Assembly: GCA_937907395.1 (NCBI GenBank)
Contig: CALCII010000011.1
Coordinates: 372,001-436,000 of the forward strand
Direction of reading: 5' to 3'
From: an uncultured Chitinophagaceae bacterium
GTDB taxonomy: Bacteria > Bacteroidota > Bacteroidia > Chitinophagales > Chitinophagaceae
DNA length: 64,000 bases
Below the pieces are notes generated by a model, which worked only from the letters and a program-made list of their open reading frames with translations, did not search any database and had not been told where the DNA came from. Of the stretch, positions 8,279 to 17,820 are shown piece by piece. How positions within the stretch are numbered: position 1 is the stretch's first letter; each line of letters opens with the position of its first letter. A program made the position numbers and the translations under genes.

Positions 8279-9529
8279 ATGAAACAACTGGTGATTCTTG
8301 GTGCAGGCACTGCCGGAACGATGATGGCCAATCATCTGCATCACGAATTGAAACACCCCGATTGGCAAATAACCATAGTTGATGAAAAAGAAGAACATCA
8401 CTATCAACCCGGTTACCTGTTTCTTCCTTTTGATATCTACACTCCGGAAGATATTGTAAAACGTATTGATGAGTTTATTCCAAAAGATGTAAAACTCATG
8501 CGTACCAAGATCAATCGTATAGTTCCCTCAGAAAACAAAGTGGAATTAGCAGGCGGAGATGTATTGAACTATGATTTATTGATTGTGGCCACCGGTGCTA
8601 AAATTGCTCCCGAGGAAGTAAGTGGTATGGATGGTGAAGAATGGCACAAATCTGTTTTTGACTTCTACACATTTGAAGGAGCGCTTGCATTGCGTAACAA
8701 ATTACGTGAATGGGAAGGAGGAAAATTGGTGGTGCATATCACAGAGATGCCTATTAAATGCCCGGTGGCTCCTCTGGAATTTGCTTTCCTAGCCGATTCT
8801 TTCTTTAAGAACAAGCACATGCGTGATAAAGTAGAGATTACGTATGTAACACCACTCAGCGGTGCGTTCACGAAACCCAAAGCAACAGAAGCACTGGAGC
8901 ATCTGCTGCATGAAAAACATATCAATATCGAAAGTGATTTTGCAATTGAAAGCGTGGATAATGAAAAGAAAGAAATTGTTGACTATGGCGGAAGATCCAT
9001 TCCGTTTGATATACTTGTTACCGTTCCTACCAACAAAGGTGATGAATTAATGGAACGTTCCGGTATGGGCGATGATCTCAACTATGTTCCCACCAACAAA
9101 GCCACACTTCAATCCAAAGAATACGAAAATGTATTTGTATTGGGTGACGCCAGTAATATTCCTGCATCGAAAGCAGGGTCTGTAGCTCACTTTGAAGCAG
9201 AGATTCTTACAGAAAATATTCTCCGTTATATAAAAGGAGAACCATTGAAAGAAGAGTTTGACGGCCACGCCAACTGCTTTATTGAAACAGGAGGTGGTAA
9301 AGCATTACTCATCGACTTCAACTATACGCATGAGCCAGTAGAGGGAACCTTCCCGTTCCCGGGAGTTGGGCCGTTACGTTTGTTGAAAGAAAGCCGTATG
9401 AATCACATGGGTAAACTGGCATTCCGCTGGATTTACTGGAATGTGTTGCTCAAAGGAACACATATACCTTTCGTTTCTGCAACCATGAGCGAAAGTGGAA
9501 AACATTACGAAACAAAAGAAACCGTTTAA
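8279..9529 (+). CDS. Sulfide:quinone oxidoreductase-like flavoprotein
   Basis: A 416-residue FAD-dependent oxidoreductase of the SQR/FCSD type. It has the N-terminal FAD fold (VILGAGTAGTMMANHL), the ATG motif of the second strand (LIVATGAKI) and the C-terminal FAD motif (VFVLGDASNI). Two cysteines sit where SQR redox cysteines are found: Cys161 in MPIKCPVAPLE and Cys333 in HANCFIETGGGKALLIDFNY. SQRs oxidise sulfide to sulfane sulfur and pass electrons to quinone at the membrane. It is the first gene of an operon with a TusE/DsrC-like and a DsrE2-like protein, both sulfur carriers. Confidence 0.85.
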   Translation: MKQLVILGAGTAGTMMANHLHHELKHPDWQITIVDEKEEHHYQPGYLFLPFDIYTPEDIVKRIDEFIPKDVKLMRTKINRIVPSENKVELAGGDVLNYDLLIVATGAKIAPEEVSGMDGEEWHKSVFDFYTFEGALALRNKLREWEGGKLVVHITEMPIKCPVAPLEFAFLADSFFKNKHMRDKVEITYVTPLSGAFTKPKATEALEHLLHEKHINIESDFAIESVDNEKKEIVDYGGRSIPFDILVTVPTNKGDELMERSGMGDDLNYVPTNKATLQSKEYENVFVLGDASNIPASKAGSVAHFEAEILTENILRYIKGEPLKEEFDGHANCFIETGGGKALLIDFNYTHEPVEGTFPFPGVGPLRLLKESRMNHMGKLAFRWIYWNVLLKGTHIPFVSATMSESGKHYETKETV

Positions 9530-9539
9530 ACACAGATAT

Positions 9540-9848
9540 ATGGAAAAGACAATTGCCGGTAAAACAATTACCGTAAACGAAGAAGGATACCTGACCAATT
9601 TCAGTCAGTGGGATCAACAAGTAGGCGAAGCATTAGCTGCAGAAGCCGGACTTGCATTAACTCCCCGTCACTGGGAAGTGATTAAATATTTACAGGACGA
9701 ACAAAAAGCACAGGTTGCATTGAGCATCCGCCGTGTAGGTAAAAGTGGCGTGGTGGATATCAAAGAATTTTATGCATTGTTCCCTGTTGCTCCGTTGAAA
9801 ACAGCAACAAAGATTGCAGGCATACCCAAACCCGCCAGCTGTATTTAA
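9540..9848 (+). CDS. TusE/DsrC-family sulfur relay protein
   Basis: The 102-residue protein belongs to the DsrC/TusE/DsvC family of sulfur carriers. It keeps the family C-terminus, ending GIPKPASCI with the penultimate Cys that carries persulfide. The second cysteine of true DsrC, 11 residues earlier, is Thr here, as in TusE-like members. ATG 9540 is chosen because the family N-terminus (TIAGKTITVNEEGYL) starts right after it; an upstream frame from 9495 overlaps the SQR gene. No TusBCD or dissimilatory sulfite reductase genes are in the window, so it probably relays sulfur from the neighbouring SQR or DsrE2. Confidence 0.85.
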   Translation: MEKTIAGKTITVNEEGYLTNFSQWDQQVGEALAAEAGLALTPRHWEVIKYLQDEQKAQVALSIRRVGKSGVVDIKEFYALFPVAPLKTATKIAGIPKPASCI

Positions 9849-9866
9849 CCCAATAAAACAAAAGTT

Positions 9867-10349
9867 ATGAGTACCAATAACGGAACAATCAAAAAGATGA
9901 TGATCATCTTATCCAAAGGAACTTTGGAAAATGTATATGCTGCTTTTGTGCTGGCCAATGGTGCACGCATGGAAGGAATTGAAGCAGAAATATTCTTCAC
10001 CTTTTTTGGACTGGAAGCTGTACACAAGAAAAAATTAGACAACCTGCACATTGCAACAGTTGGCAACCCTGCCATGCATATGCCAACCATGCTGGGTGGA
10101 TTGCCGGGTGTGGAAGCATTTGCAACTTCCATGATGAAAAAGGAAATGGAAAAAATTGATATGCCGGAAGTTCCCGAATTTCTGGATATACTCAGCGCAT
10201 CAGGTGTGAGAATGTGGGCCTGTAAACTGGCAGTGGATATGTTTCATTACAAGAAAGAAGATTTGTACGAAGGAGTGGAAGAAATTATTACGGTAGGAGA
10301 TTTTTATAACAAGAGCCAGGGAGAAGGAGTGCAAATGCTTTTCATCTGA
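9867..10349 (+). CDS. DsrE/DsrF/DrsH-like (DsrE2-type) sulfurtransferase
   Basis: A 160-residue DsrE-superfamily protein. Family features are the N-terminal IKKMMIILSKGTLENVYAAF strand-helix, the FFTFFGLEAV segment and the Cys in VRMWACKLAVDMF, where the superfamily carries persulfide. It follows the TusE/DsrC-like gene by 18 bp. In sulfur oxidisers DsrE2, Rhd and TusA or DsrC proteins pass sulfane sulfur between each other, so this protein is probably part of a cytoplasmic sulfur relay. The partner in this organism is not proven. Confidence 0.82.
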   Translation: MSTNNGTIKKMMIILSKGTLENVYAAFVLANGARMEGIEAEIFFTFFGLEAVHKKKLDNLHIATVGNPAMHMPTMLGGLPGVEAFATSMMKKEMEKIDMPEVPEFLDILSASGVRMWACKLAVDMFHYKKEDLYEGVEEIITVGDFYNKSQGEGVQMLFI

Positions 10350-10355
10350 GTTTTT

Positions 10356-10462
10356 ATGGTGTTTAGACGAACGCCTGTTTTGGATGTATCGCACAAGGTA
10401 TATCCAAACAAAGAAGCCATGCTGTATGGCATGGCTTCTGACAGGCGATTGATAAACACCAT
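10356..10462. terminator. Branched palindrome between convergent genes, probably two-way terminator
   Basis: Four nested inverted repeats fill this gap. The outer stem is ATGGTGTTTA (10356-10365) with TAAACACCAT (10453-10462). A second stem is CGCCTGT (10372-10378) with ACAGGCG (10441-10447). Inside are two separate hairpins: TTTGGAT/ATCCAAA (10379-10385, 10402-10408) and the perfect GAAGCCATGC/GCATGGCTTC (10413-10422, 10429-10438). The RNA would fold as a three-way junction. It lies between the DsrE2 stop and the peptidase stop, but is more complex than a plain terminator. Confidence 0.7.
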
Positions 10463-10475
10463 TCTCATTTCAGTA

Positions 10476-13400
10476 TTACTGATTGATTCTGTTCTTCAGT
10501 TGATATGCTTTTTCCCATAGCTGTAGGTATTGTTCGGTTGCCAGAAAAAGCGGACGAAGCTGGTAGGGTTGTAATCCAAGATTTTTCATATCCTGAATCA
10601 TATCGGGAAACATACCATAGTGTGCAAGACCATCTATATTGTAATCAAAATCCCTTCCGCCAGTAAAAGCATAACTTCTACGTAATGGTTCGTTTGGCCC
10701 GTTCTCAAATTGCATCCACAGGTCATATATCTTTTTAATGATATAGTACAATTCCATTGTACGGGATGTTTTCATTTCGGCCGGTAAGCTGTTGATTCCG
10801 TTTACCACCAGGAATGCAGCTTTTCTCTCCGGCATGCAGTTGTTCAGGTTTTCATCTCTTACGATAAAGCCCGGGCAGTTAAGCCAGTTGAGATAATCAC
10901 CTTCGGGTTTGGTTACAAATCCTTCTGCCAGGTTGCGTATTTTCTCTTGTTGAATACCGGTTCTTTCAACGCTGAGGCCACCACCCGGTTGCCAGGCAGA
11001 TGCAGGATACTTTCCACCTTTTGCAATAGCAATTGCTTCCCATATATCCCGTTCTTCCTGCGTTAAAAAATCGGTTGGAGGGAAACGATGATAATGCCAG
11101 GTGTTGATGCCGGCATCATAACGTACTCCTTTCTCCTGCGAAAATGCAAATTGCCTTCTTACAGTTTCATAGTCTTTTGTTCCAATTTTCGGGTTTAGTA
11201 TTTTATCTCCCTGCAGGAAGTAAGCAGCTTCGGTACCAAAGCGTGGCGATACCTGCGGAGCAAATCCATTGAAATCAGAACCAAAAGCAATTCCTTTTTC
11301 AAAGTTTGTTTTTTGTCCGGTAAACCAGTAGGCCTGTATGAAGGATGAGGTTCCTCCGGCCGATGTGTTGGGGATGGGGCATCCCTGTGCTTCACGGATG
11401 TTGTTCTGCTGGGTCATTAATCCAAACATTCCGCCGGAGTTATTAATATCGTTGATACGTGAATTGAAAATGGTGAATTCTGTTTTCAAACGTGCTTCTT
11501 TATCGCCACCATCTGTTTCATTCGCATCTCTCCGCAGTTCACGGAAATTCGCATGCCCGGCAATCATGGGATAATGATACTGGTTCATCATGGTTACCAC
11601 TTCATTCTGTGATAAATCACTCATATGGTCAATATCAATCACCATACCACGGTTCATGAGTGATTTGATATATGTTCTTCCTTTGTCTTTTAATCCTTCA
11701 CTGTTTTTATGGGCGATATAATTGTTGTAATTGTAAGACGCAGGCACATCGTTAAGATAAAAGAAGGGGATGGTTCCAAAGCCGGCAATAGGAATCAATC
11801 TCAGGTTCTGGCGCATAAAACCGGTCGATAGTTTCACTGTGGTTCTGGTTTCATCATTTGAATTACCTTCTCTCACTTTAAAAGCCACAATGGGATCATC
11901 GGGATGTTTTCTGTTCACCAGGTCGTTGTAAGAATTTAACGCTGAATTAAACACAGCCGCACCGCCGATTTCATTGTTGATATTGTGAATGGGGAATACA
12001 TGACGGATGCCCAGCGATTCGATCCAGTTGATTTCTTCTTCTACTGAATTAAAATAACTGCCAATTTCTGCATGTTCCAAACCAATCACAATCGCCATTT
12101 TATTGCGAAGAATAATTTCTCTTGCCTGTTGTGGTGTATATGCAATTTCCATCCATTCTGTGTTCAGCGATACAATCCGTTTCAGTTCACGTACAGAAGC
12201 TTCAATATGTTCTTTCGGATCTTTCATGTGGCCATCTGCAGTGGAATTAAATTCCCAGCTTTTAGCAGTCCCTACAGGGACAATCATTAATCGTTGTCCG
12301 CCTTCATAACTGCGGCGAACCCATGTAATATGCATGAGCTGATGAAAGAAGGTGTTCCATCTTGGAAAATCAATAAAGGCACCACGCTGTGCATCCGGAG
12401 TGGTGTTGCTGTAATGTTTTCCAAATACATCTTTGATGAATGAGTAGCCGCATGCCTGGAAAACAGGATTTAACATGAGCCCGGCAAACGCTTCTCCCAA
12501 TATTGGGTCAATTGAACCCGACATTCCAATGCCAAACCCGGTAACTGAATGCATAGTTAGTATAGCGGGTACCGATGCAAGTATGGAAACACCACAAGTG
12601 GCATTACCTGCATCGGCCAAACGTTCACCCAACCGGTTGAAAGCATTTTTCTCTACCTGTGCAGTTAATAATCCCGGTGTTGGTGTAGGTAACCCGTGGT
12701 TAAAACCATCGCAGGGCGGAATATCAGTTTTCACATTGCTGGTTTTCCAGTTACCGCCTGGTGTTCCATGCATTAATCCGTTTAGCCCTATATGGTTTAC
12801 CCAATGTGCATGTGTATCGGCAAAGCCCCATACCGGCTTGTCTTTATCGGCCAGTAATGTGTAACCGTTTTTTGTAATAGATAAATAATCACTCAATGTT
12901 TCAGTGAACACAAAATCATCAACATTAATATGTCCCCAGCCATTTGTTTTTTCATCAACAATGCGAAGACGAATTGTTTTTTGCTGGTAATTGTTATTCA
13001 GTTCTGCTTTCAGATCAAAATAATAACGGTATAAATCTTCGCCATTCATCATCGGACTGATTCTGTTTACCCGTACAAATCCATCTTCTGTTTCTCCCCA
13101 AAGCGATCTTCTGGGTCCGCCCCAGGCAGCTTCATAATCTGTTTTCTTCACCTGCAATTCCACATAAAGTTTATTGATATCGTTACCACCTCCCAATAAA
13201 AAGGTGAGAAAAGGTTTTTCGGCAAGAAAAGGAAGAGAAGTCATTGTGCCCGTTGCTGCATCACCATTATCTTGTTCATAAGAACCAATCCAGTTTTGTC
13301 CTTTGAATCCAATGGGGTACAACATTCCTTTCCAGTAATCGCCACCAATGCCACCGGCTGCATACTCCATGTATTTATAAACACGATCGGTGGTAACAGT

Positions 13401-14135
13401 GTGTCCCTGCACCGGTTGGTTGTTAAAAGCGGTTCCAGTAGTTTTCCAATTCAACAAACTGTTTTCAAAATTTAGGTTTACTTCTTTGATTGCTTTTGTA
13501 ATGATCGTGGCATCGGCCGTGACCTGGTTGTTGTTGATGATATTATTGATGCCGGGTTTGATTACTGCAGGTTTGCTGATGAGAATATTAAAAGCGGCAC
13601 CATCGGGCAACATGGTTCCGTTCTGATTTTTAAGATACCAGTACCCGGTTGCTGCATCGTATGCAACTGTTATATCGGCATTGTTATAAACACCACTGGC
13701 AGCATCCGGATTCCAAACCTGTGATGCATAAAATGCTGCATCAGGTTTGTTGTTGAGTTGTGGATGATTGATGAGCAACTTTCCTTTGTTGCTGTTTGTT
13801 CCCCTTGCCCGTACGAAGAAGGCCGTTTCATCTGCATTTTTCCAGGTAACAGAAAAATTGAGCCCTGCTGGCATAGGTGCCCGGTCCTGGTTGAAAATGG
13901 CCCATTTACTGCCATTGTACCAAACACCAACCGGATGTGGATTGGCAGACCGTGTTGCCGCATCATATTCCACAATAATCACGGCCGTTGGGTTGTTGTT
14001 TAACCCGGCCACATCGAGAAAACTCGAGTTACCACTGATGGTGGTTGCAGTAGTGGTGTGTTGCAGTTTTTCCTGCGCTGTGAGATGAAGTACTGAAATC
14101 ATACAACAACAGAGTAACAGCATTCGGATATTCAT
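10476..14135 (-). CDS. Large secreted M19 (membrane dipeptidase)-like metallopeptidase
   Basis: A 1219-residue secreted protein with a signal peptide (MNIRMLLLCCCMISVLHLTA). Two similar N-terminal modules (about residues 30-110 and 115-190) end in sequences such as GVWYNGSKWAIFNQD and YWYLKNQNGTMLPDGAAFNIL. A jelly-roll-like region follows, then an amidohydrolase-type domain from about residue 435 with WGFADTHAHWVNH, IGLEHAEIG, DIDHMSD, IAGHANFREL and GSDFNGF, matching metal-ligand blocks of peptidase family M19. The start at 14135 is preferred to 14165 because of the signal peptide. The domain is larger than renal dipeptidase (about 400 residues), so the substrate is open. Confidence 0.7.
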   Translation of the reverse strand: MNIRMLLLCCCMISVLHLTAQEKLQHTTTATTISGNSSFLDVAGLNNNPTAVIIVEYDAATRSANPHPVGVWYNGSKWAIFNQDRAPMPAGLNFSVTWKNADETAFFVRARGTNSNKGKLLINHPQLNNKPDAAFYASQVWNPDAASGVYNNADITVAYDAATGYWYLKNQNGTMLPDGAAFNILISKPAVIKPGINNIINNNQVTADATIITKAIKEVNLNFENSLLNWKTTGTAFNNQPVQGHTVTTDRVYKYMEYAAGGIGGDYWKGMLYPIGFKGQNWIGSYEQDNGDAATGTMTSLPFLAEKPFLTFLLGGGNDINKLYVELQVKKTDYEAAWGGPRRSLWGETEDGFVRVNRISPMMNGEDLYRYYFDLKAELNNNYQQKTIRLRIVDEKTNGWGHINVDDFVFTETLSDYLSITKNGYTLLADKDKPVWGFADTHAHWVNHIGLNGLMHGTPGGNWKTSNVKTDIPPCDGFNHGLPTPTPGLLTAQVEKNAFNRLGERLADAGNATCGVSILASVPAILTMHSVTGFGIGMSGSIDPILGEAFAGLMLNPVFQACGYSFIKDVFGKHYSNTTPDAQRGAFIDFPRWNTFFHQLMHITWVRRSYEGGQRLMIVPVGTAKSWEFNSTADGHMKDPKEHIEASVRELKRIVSLNTEWMEIAYTPQQAREIILRNKMAIVIGLEHAEIGSYFNSVEEEINWIESLGIRHVFPIHNINNEIGGAAVFNSALNSYNDLVNRKHPDDPIVAFKVREGNSNDETRTTVKLSTGFMRQNLRLIPIAGFGTIPFFYLNDVPASYNYNNYIAHKNSEGLKDKGRTYIKSLMNRGMVIDIDHMSDLSQNEVVTMMNQYHYPMIAGHANFRELRRDANETDGGDKEARLKTEFTIFNSRINDINNSGGMFGLMTQQNNIREAQGCPIPNTSAGGTSSFIQAYWFTGQKTNFEKGIAFGSDFNGFAPQVSPRFGTEAAYFLQGDKILNPKIGTKDYETVRRQFAFSQEKGVRYDAGINTWHYHRFPPTDFLTQEERDIWEAIAIAKGGKYPASAWQPGGGLSVERTGIQQEKIRNLAEGFVTKPEGDYLNWLNCPGFIVRDENLNNCMPERKAAFLVVNGINSLPAEMKTSRTMELYYIIKKIYDLWMQFENGPNEPLRRSYAFTGGRDFDYNIDGLAHYGMFPDMIQDMKNLGLQPYQLRPLFLATEQYLQLWEKAYQLKNRINQ

Positions 14136-14248
14136 ATGCAATAGTTTTAAATAAAAAAATGCCATAACCCGGGGTTGGATTATGGCGTAAAGAACAGGAA
14201 GGAACGTTAGCGTTAAGGCGTTTTAGAAGAGCAACGGCGCTTTCTGAA

Positions 14249-15088
14249 TTAATGACGTTCTTTTTCCACGTAAATTTTTACGTCTGTAAATACACCATTC
14301 TCCAGTTTTCTGGAACCTATGCCAAAGACTTTTTTTAAGGGCCCGCTTATTTTACCGGAAATAACTGCAGTTCCGTTTCCGGTTTCTTTGTACGAAGTAA
14401 TTTCCAATACCACTGCCCCTGCATTGGTTTGCGGATACTTATAACCAAAGAGCTCTTCTTTATTTTTATCACCAACGGGTGAGCCACTTAACAAAATTTC
14501 CATTGAAGTGAGCGTATACTTTCCGGGTTTGATTTCGTCCTGTATTAAAACAATATCAAGATGGCGTTGATCGGGCGGTGCTGTTGCACGGAAAGGAAGC
14601 ATCAGGAACGGCTTACCGCCATACATTTTACCGAGGCCCTTTTTGTAATAAGTACCATTGCCGGTACTGATCGCATTCCAGGGTTTGTTATCTAATGTGG
14701 AAGTAAAGTCAAAAGACGATTTGTTTTTTCCAGCATCTGCTGCAGGGGCTTTGCTTCCTCCGGGAAGAAAGCTTGCATTCTTGGTGAACACAGCATCTTT
14801 CGGCCCCAGTAAATACACATAAAACGTACCCGTTTCTGCATCAGCTTTTTTGATATCCTCATACGGGTTACGCATACGTGTAACCGTAAATGAGTAACGG
14901 GTTCCTTCGGGCGTAAGTACATCAATTTTATCGCCTTGTTTGATGCTGCCACTTTCCAATCGCAATCCTACCTGGAACAAGCCGGGTGTTGTTTCGTTAT
15001 AAACTCCATTGGAAACGGCTTTGAAATTTTGTGCAAACGCTACACCGGAGATAAGCAGGAACAATAGTATAAATGTGCTTGTTTTCAT
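14249..15088 (-). CDS. Secreted protein with a translation-factor-like beta-barrel segment
   Basis: A 279-residue protein with a clear signal peptide (FILLFLLISGVAFAQ). Residues about 30-70 read like the domain-2 beta barrel of GTPase elongation factors (GLFQVGLRLESGSIKQGD, then a Thr-Pro-Glu-Gly loop), but there is no GTPase. The C-terminal half is a beta-rich unknown domain with IVLIQDEIKPGKYTL. It lies between the M19-like gene and a lipoprotein on the same strand, probably one operon of exported proteins. Function not recognised. Confidence 0.75.
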   Translation of the reverse strand: MKTSTFILLFLLISGVAFAQNFKAVSNGVYNETTPGLFQVGLRLESGSIKQGDKIDVLTPEGTRYSFTVTRMRNPYEDIKKADAETGTFYVYLLGPKDAVFTKNASFLPGGSKAPAADAGKNKSSFDFTSTLDNKPWNAISTGNGTYYKKGLGKMYGGKPFLMLPFRATAPPDQRHLDIVLIQDEIKPGKYTLTSMEILLSGSPVGDKNKEELFGYKYPQTNAGAVVLEITSYKETGNGTAVISGKISGPLKKVFGIGSRKLENGVFTDVKIYVEKERH

Positions 15089-15104
15089 AAATCTTTTTTG
15101 GGAA

Positions 15105-15749
15105 TTATTGTCTGCCTAATACCCTGATTGAAATGTTTTCAAATTTTCCTTCGGTAACAAGTACTTCTTTTGTATCATTTTTTGCGAACTCATTGAGTAA
15201 TGCTTTTACCGTGAATGTTCCGCTTGCTAACCATTCTTCTCCGAATTCTGCAGCTTCATTCTTTTTAATACTTGTAAACTGAAGTGTGAATTCGCTGCCT
15301 TTGTATTTGGGTGAACCTTCGGCATTGTAATCGGTACTGCCGCCGGCACCTGCTGTTTCATAGCGGGTAAATCGTGCGGTGTTTCCTCCGGTTATTGTAT
15401 ATGTGGCGGGTTCCAGTCGGAAATTTTTAATACTGAAATGCATCCATCCTCTGTGAGGCCGGGCAGGGTCATCGCCCATAAGATCAAAACTTAATTCGTT
15501 GATTTTTACATTCACCATTCCGAGTTGCGGATCATTATCTGTACCGGTGCTTTTGGTGTTTGCCTCTACACCATTTACTTTAAAAGATACCAATGCAGTT
15601 TCTTTTTTCTCTTCTGTTTTTTGATTGGGATCAACTGTTGCTGTGTTGCTTTGCTGCGTTGTGTCTTTATTGCCGGTTTCCTGTTGTGTGGAATTGGTTC
15701 CACAGGCAACAGCAGTTAATGCAAGAATAGAAATGAATATTTGTTTCAT
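15105..15749 (-). CDS. Lipoprotein of unknown function
   Basis: A 214-residue protein with a lipoprotein signal (ISILALTAVACGTNS, lipid-modified Cys16) and a low-complexity Thr/Gln/Lys linker to about residue 50. The rest is a beta-rich domain with ISIRVLGR at its end, resembling small Bacteroidota lipoproteins that carry a FKVNG start (ALVSFKVNGVEA). Its gene starts 16 bp after the next upstream gene ends on the same strand. Function not recognised. Confidence 0.75.
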   Translation of the reverse strand: MKQIFISILALTAVACGTNSTQQETGNKDTTQQSNTATVDPNQKTEEKKETALVSFKVNGVEANTKSTGTDNDPQLGMVNVKINELSFDLMGDDPARPHRGWMHFSIKNFRLEPATYTITGGNTARFTRYETAGAGGSTDYNAEGSPKYKGSEFTLQFTSIKKNEAAEFGEEWLASGTFTVKALLNEFAKNDTKEVLVTEGKFENISIRVLGRQ

Positions 15750-15774
15750 AATTTAGAATGATTATTATGGATAA

Positions 15775-16974
15775 TTATTGTTTGATCACCAGTACATTAA
15801 AAACTTCACCGGAAGGGATATTGCCACCGCTTTCTGTATAAATCACCCATCGGAAGTTGGCTCCATCCCATTTTACATAAACTGGAGTGTTTACGTTTGA
15901 TGCTACTCCTTTATGCTGAATGAATAACATATCGGTGCTGCTGTTGGCCTGGCTGGTGTTGGGAATGATGATGGAATTGGTTCCGGTTGCTGTTACCTGG
16001 AAAGCTGTGGGTTTACTGCCCGATACTTTTATAGAACCATTATTCACCTGGAGTGCCACTTCTCCGTTTGTATGATTGAAATAGCCACCAACTGCCGGGA
16101 TGGAAAAGGCCTGACCCAATACGGCAGCACTTCCACTACCGGAAGAATAGCCTACCACACCGTCTCCGTTTTGTGAAATACCAATTACGCCGGATCCGTT
16201 TTCACTTCTACCGCTCACCCCATTGCCATTACCATCTGCTTTACCAATAATAGCATCGTATCCAACTGAATGGCCGGCAATGGCAGCGGGGAAAAAACTT
16301 TCCGGACCGGTAGCCGGATTGTTCACACTGCTGTACAAACCACCACCTGTACCTGTATTTTTCAGATAAGCTAAAGGAACATTGGTTCCACTGGTGTTGA
16401 GCGATAAACTCATACTGAAAGGATAGGTTGGGATGCTGGTACCGATGCCTATATTTCCATTATCAAGAATGGTGAGCCGTTGTTGATTCCCTGTATAGAT
16501 ATTCACGGGCAACCCAGATTTACTTCCCAACTCAAACCCACCTGAAGCTGCTTGTACATACCCGTGCAAACTAGTGCCATTATAAAAACTCATGTAAGGC
16601 GTTGTTCCAGATAAACGCATGCCTTCATTGTTATCTGCATTGGAACTAATATGAAGTGGCGCTTTGGGATTACTATTATTGATACCCACATAGCCTTCAA
16701 TATCGGAACTGATATATATGGCTGTTTTGCCCATGGTGCCCAGTGTAAAATTGCCGGAGTAGTTGAAAATGGAAAGATTTCCGGTAAGCATGTCGATGCG
16801 GCCACCCACGGATGGTCCGTCGCCTGTTGTTCCATCTGTGATATTAAACGTGGTGTGACCAGTAGAGTGCAGGTGTAATTTGTATTGCGGGTTGCTGGTG
16901 CCAATACCAATATTCTGACAAATAGCTGCTGCAGAAATTCCCAGGAAGGAGGTTAGTAAGAAAAGATGTTTCAT
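15775..16974 (-). CDS. Secreted repeat protein, tail-fibre/adhesin-like
   Basis: A 399-residue exported protein that begins with a signal peptide and NIGIGTSNPQYKLHLH, the opening seen in many Bacteroidota proteins resembling phage tail fibres. Related units recur (VGINNSNPKAPLHISS, NIGIGTSIPTYPFSM), followed by Gly/Ser-rich stretches (GVSGRSENGSGVIGISQNGD). The last 50 residues (YVKWDGANFRWVIYTES and GEVFNVLVIKQ) resemble the N-terminal modules of the M19-like protein two genes downstream. A cell-surface structural or adhesive role is inferred. Confidence 0.7.
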   Translation of the reverse strand: MKHLFLLTSFLGISAAAICQNIGIGTSNPQYKLHLHSTGHTTFNITDGTTGDGPSVGGRIDMLTGNLSIFNYSGNFTLGTMGKTAIYISSDIEGYVGINNSNPKAPLHISSNADNNEGMRLSGTTPYMSFYNGTSLHGYVQAASGGFELGSKSGLPVNIYTGNQQRLTILDNGNIGIGTSIPTYPFSMSLSLNTSGTNVPLAYLKNTGTGGGLYSSVNNPATGPESFFPAAIAGHSVGYDAIIGKADGNGNGVSGRSENGSGVIGISQNGDGVVGYSSGSGSAAVLGQAFSIPAVGGYFNHTNGEVALQVNNGSIKVSGSKPTAFQVTATGTNSIIIPNTSQANSSTDMLFIQHKGVASNVNTPVYVKWDGANFRWVIYTESGGNIPSGEVFNVLVIKQ

Positions 16975-17061
16975 TTCCGGTGATTTTACCTGAAAATCGC
17001 AGGAAACAATGAGGTTTTATTAACGAATTGAGTAACGGGCAGATTTATTGATTATCCGGTA

Positions 17062-17811
17062 TCAGAGTTTCCGGAAGCTTTCCATAAATGCTTCTTTTTT
17101 GTTTCGGCTGATGGTGATATGGCTGTTATCGCTCATGATTACATAGCCTCCATCTCCCTTTACAACTTTCGAAATGTGGTGCATATTCACGAGGTGGCTT
17201 TGGTGTATGCGGTAGAAGCTGAGTCCTTTCAGGTTTTCTTCCACATCTTTTAATGTTTTTGCTGTGGTGATCTTTTTCCCATTTGACAGAAAGATATGTG
17301 TATAGTTGCTGTCGCTTTCACATCGGATGATTTCTGAAGGTTCCACCAGGTGCATAGCTTCCCCTGCAGGAAGTGCAATTTTTGAAGTGGAAGCCGGGTA
17401 GGATGGCAGGTTGCTGAGTAAGGTTTTTAATTTCTCTTCCAGGTTGTTCGATCCTCTTTTTTGCCGGGCTTTTTCCACTGCAGCCTGCAGTTCGGTAATG
17501 TCAATGGGTTTAAGCAGGTAGTCAACAGCCGAAACTTTAAATGCTTTAATAGCAAATTGATTATAGGCAGTAGTAAAAATGATGTCGTAGTTAAGTCCGG
17601 CTGTTTCTTTAATCACATCAAAGCCGGTAATGTGTGGCATTTCAATATCGAGGAATACCAGATCGGGTTTGTGTTTTTTAATTGCCGCAATTCCGTTTTC
17701 ACCGCCATCGCATTTGGCAATCACCTGCACACCTGTACAAAATTTCATCAATTGCATTTCCAGTACTTCCAGTGCGTTTCTTTCATCATCGATTAAAATG
17801 GCATTCATCAT
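17062..17811 (-). CDS. LytTR-family response regulator
   Basis: A 249-residue response regulator of the LytR/AlgR class. The receiver domain has the acidic pair DDE, phospho-Asp in LVFLDIEMP (about residue 56), TTAYNQFAIKAF and the Lys of LLKPID. The C-terminal LytTR DNA-binding domain runs from about residue 145 (IRCESDSNYTHIFLSNGK, FYRIHQSHLVNMHHI). It starts 9 bp after the sensor kinase gene ends, so the two form an operon and a cognate pair. Confidence 0.92.
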   Translation of the reverse strand: MMNAILIDDERNALEVLEMQLMKFCTGVQVIAKCDGGENGIAAIKKHKPDLVFLDIEMPHITGFDVIKETAGLNYDIIFTTAYNQFAIKAFKVSAVDYLLKPIDITELQAAVEKARQKRGSNNLEEKLKTLLSNLPSYPASTSKIALPAGEAMHLVEPSEIIRCESDSNYTHIFLSNGKKITTAKTLKDVEENLKGLSFYRIHQSHLVNMHHISKVVKGDGGYVIMSDNSHITISRNKKEAFMESFRKL

Positions 17812-17820
17812 ATTGCAGGG

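Noticed and set aside
7970..8407. 145-residue minus-strand frame overlapping the SQR start
   Set aside because: It overlaps the start of the SQR-like gene and the divergent control region. No internal ATG gives a credible protein confined to the gap.
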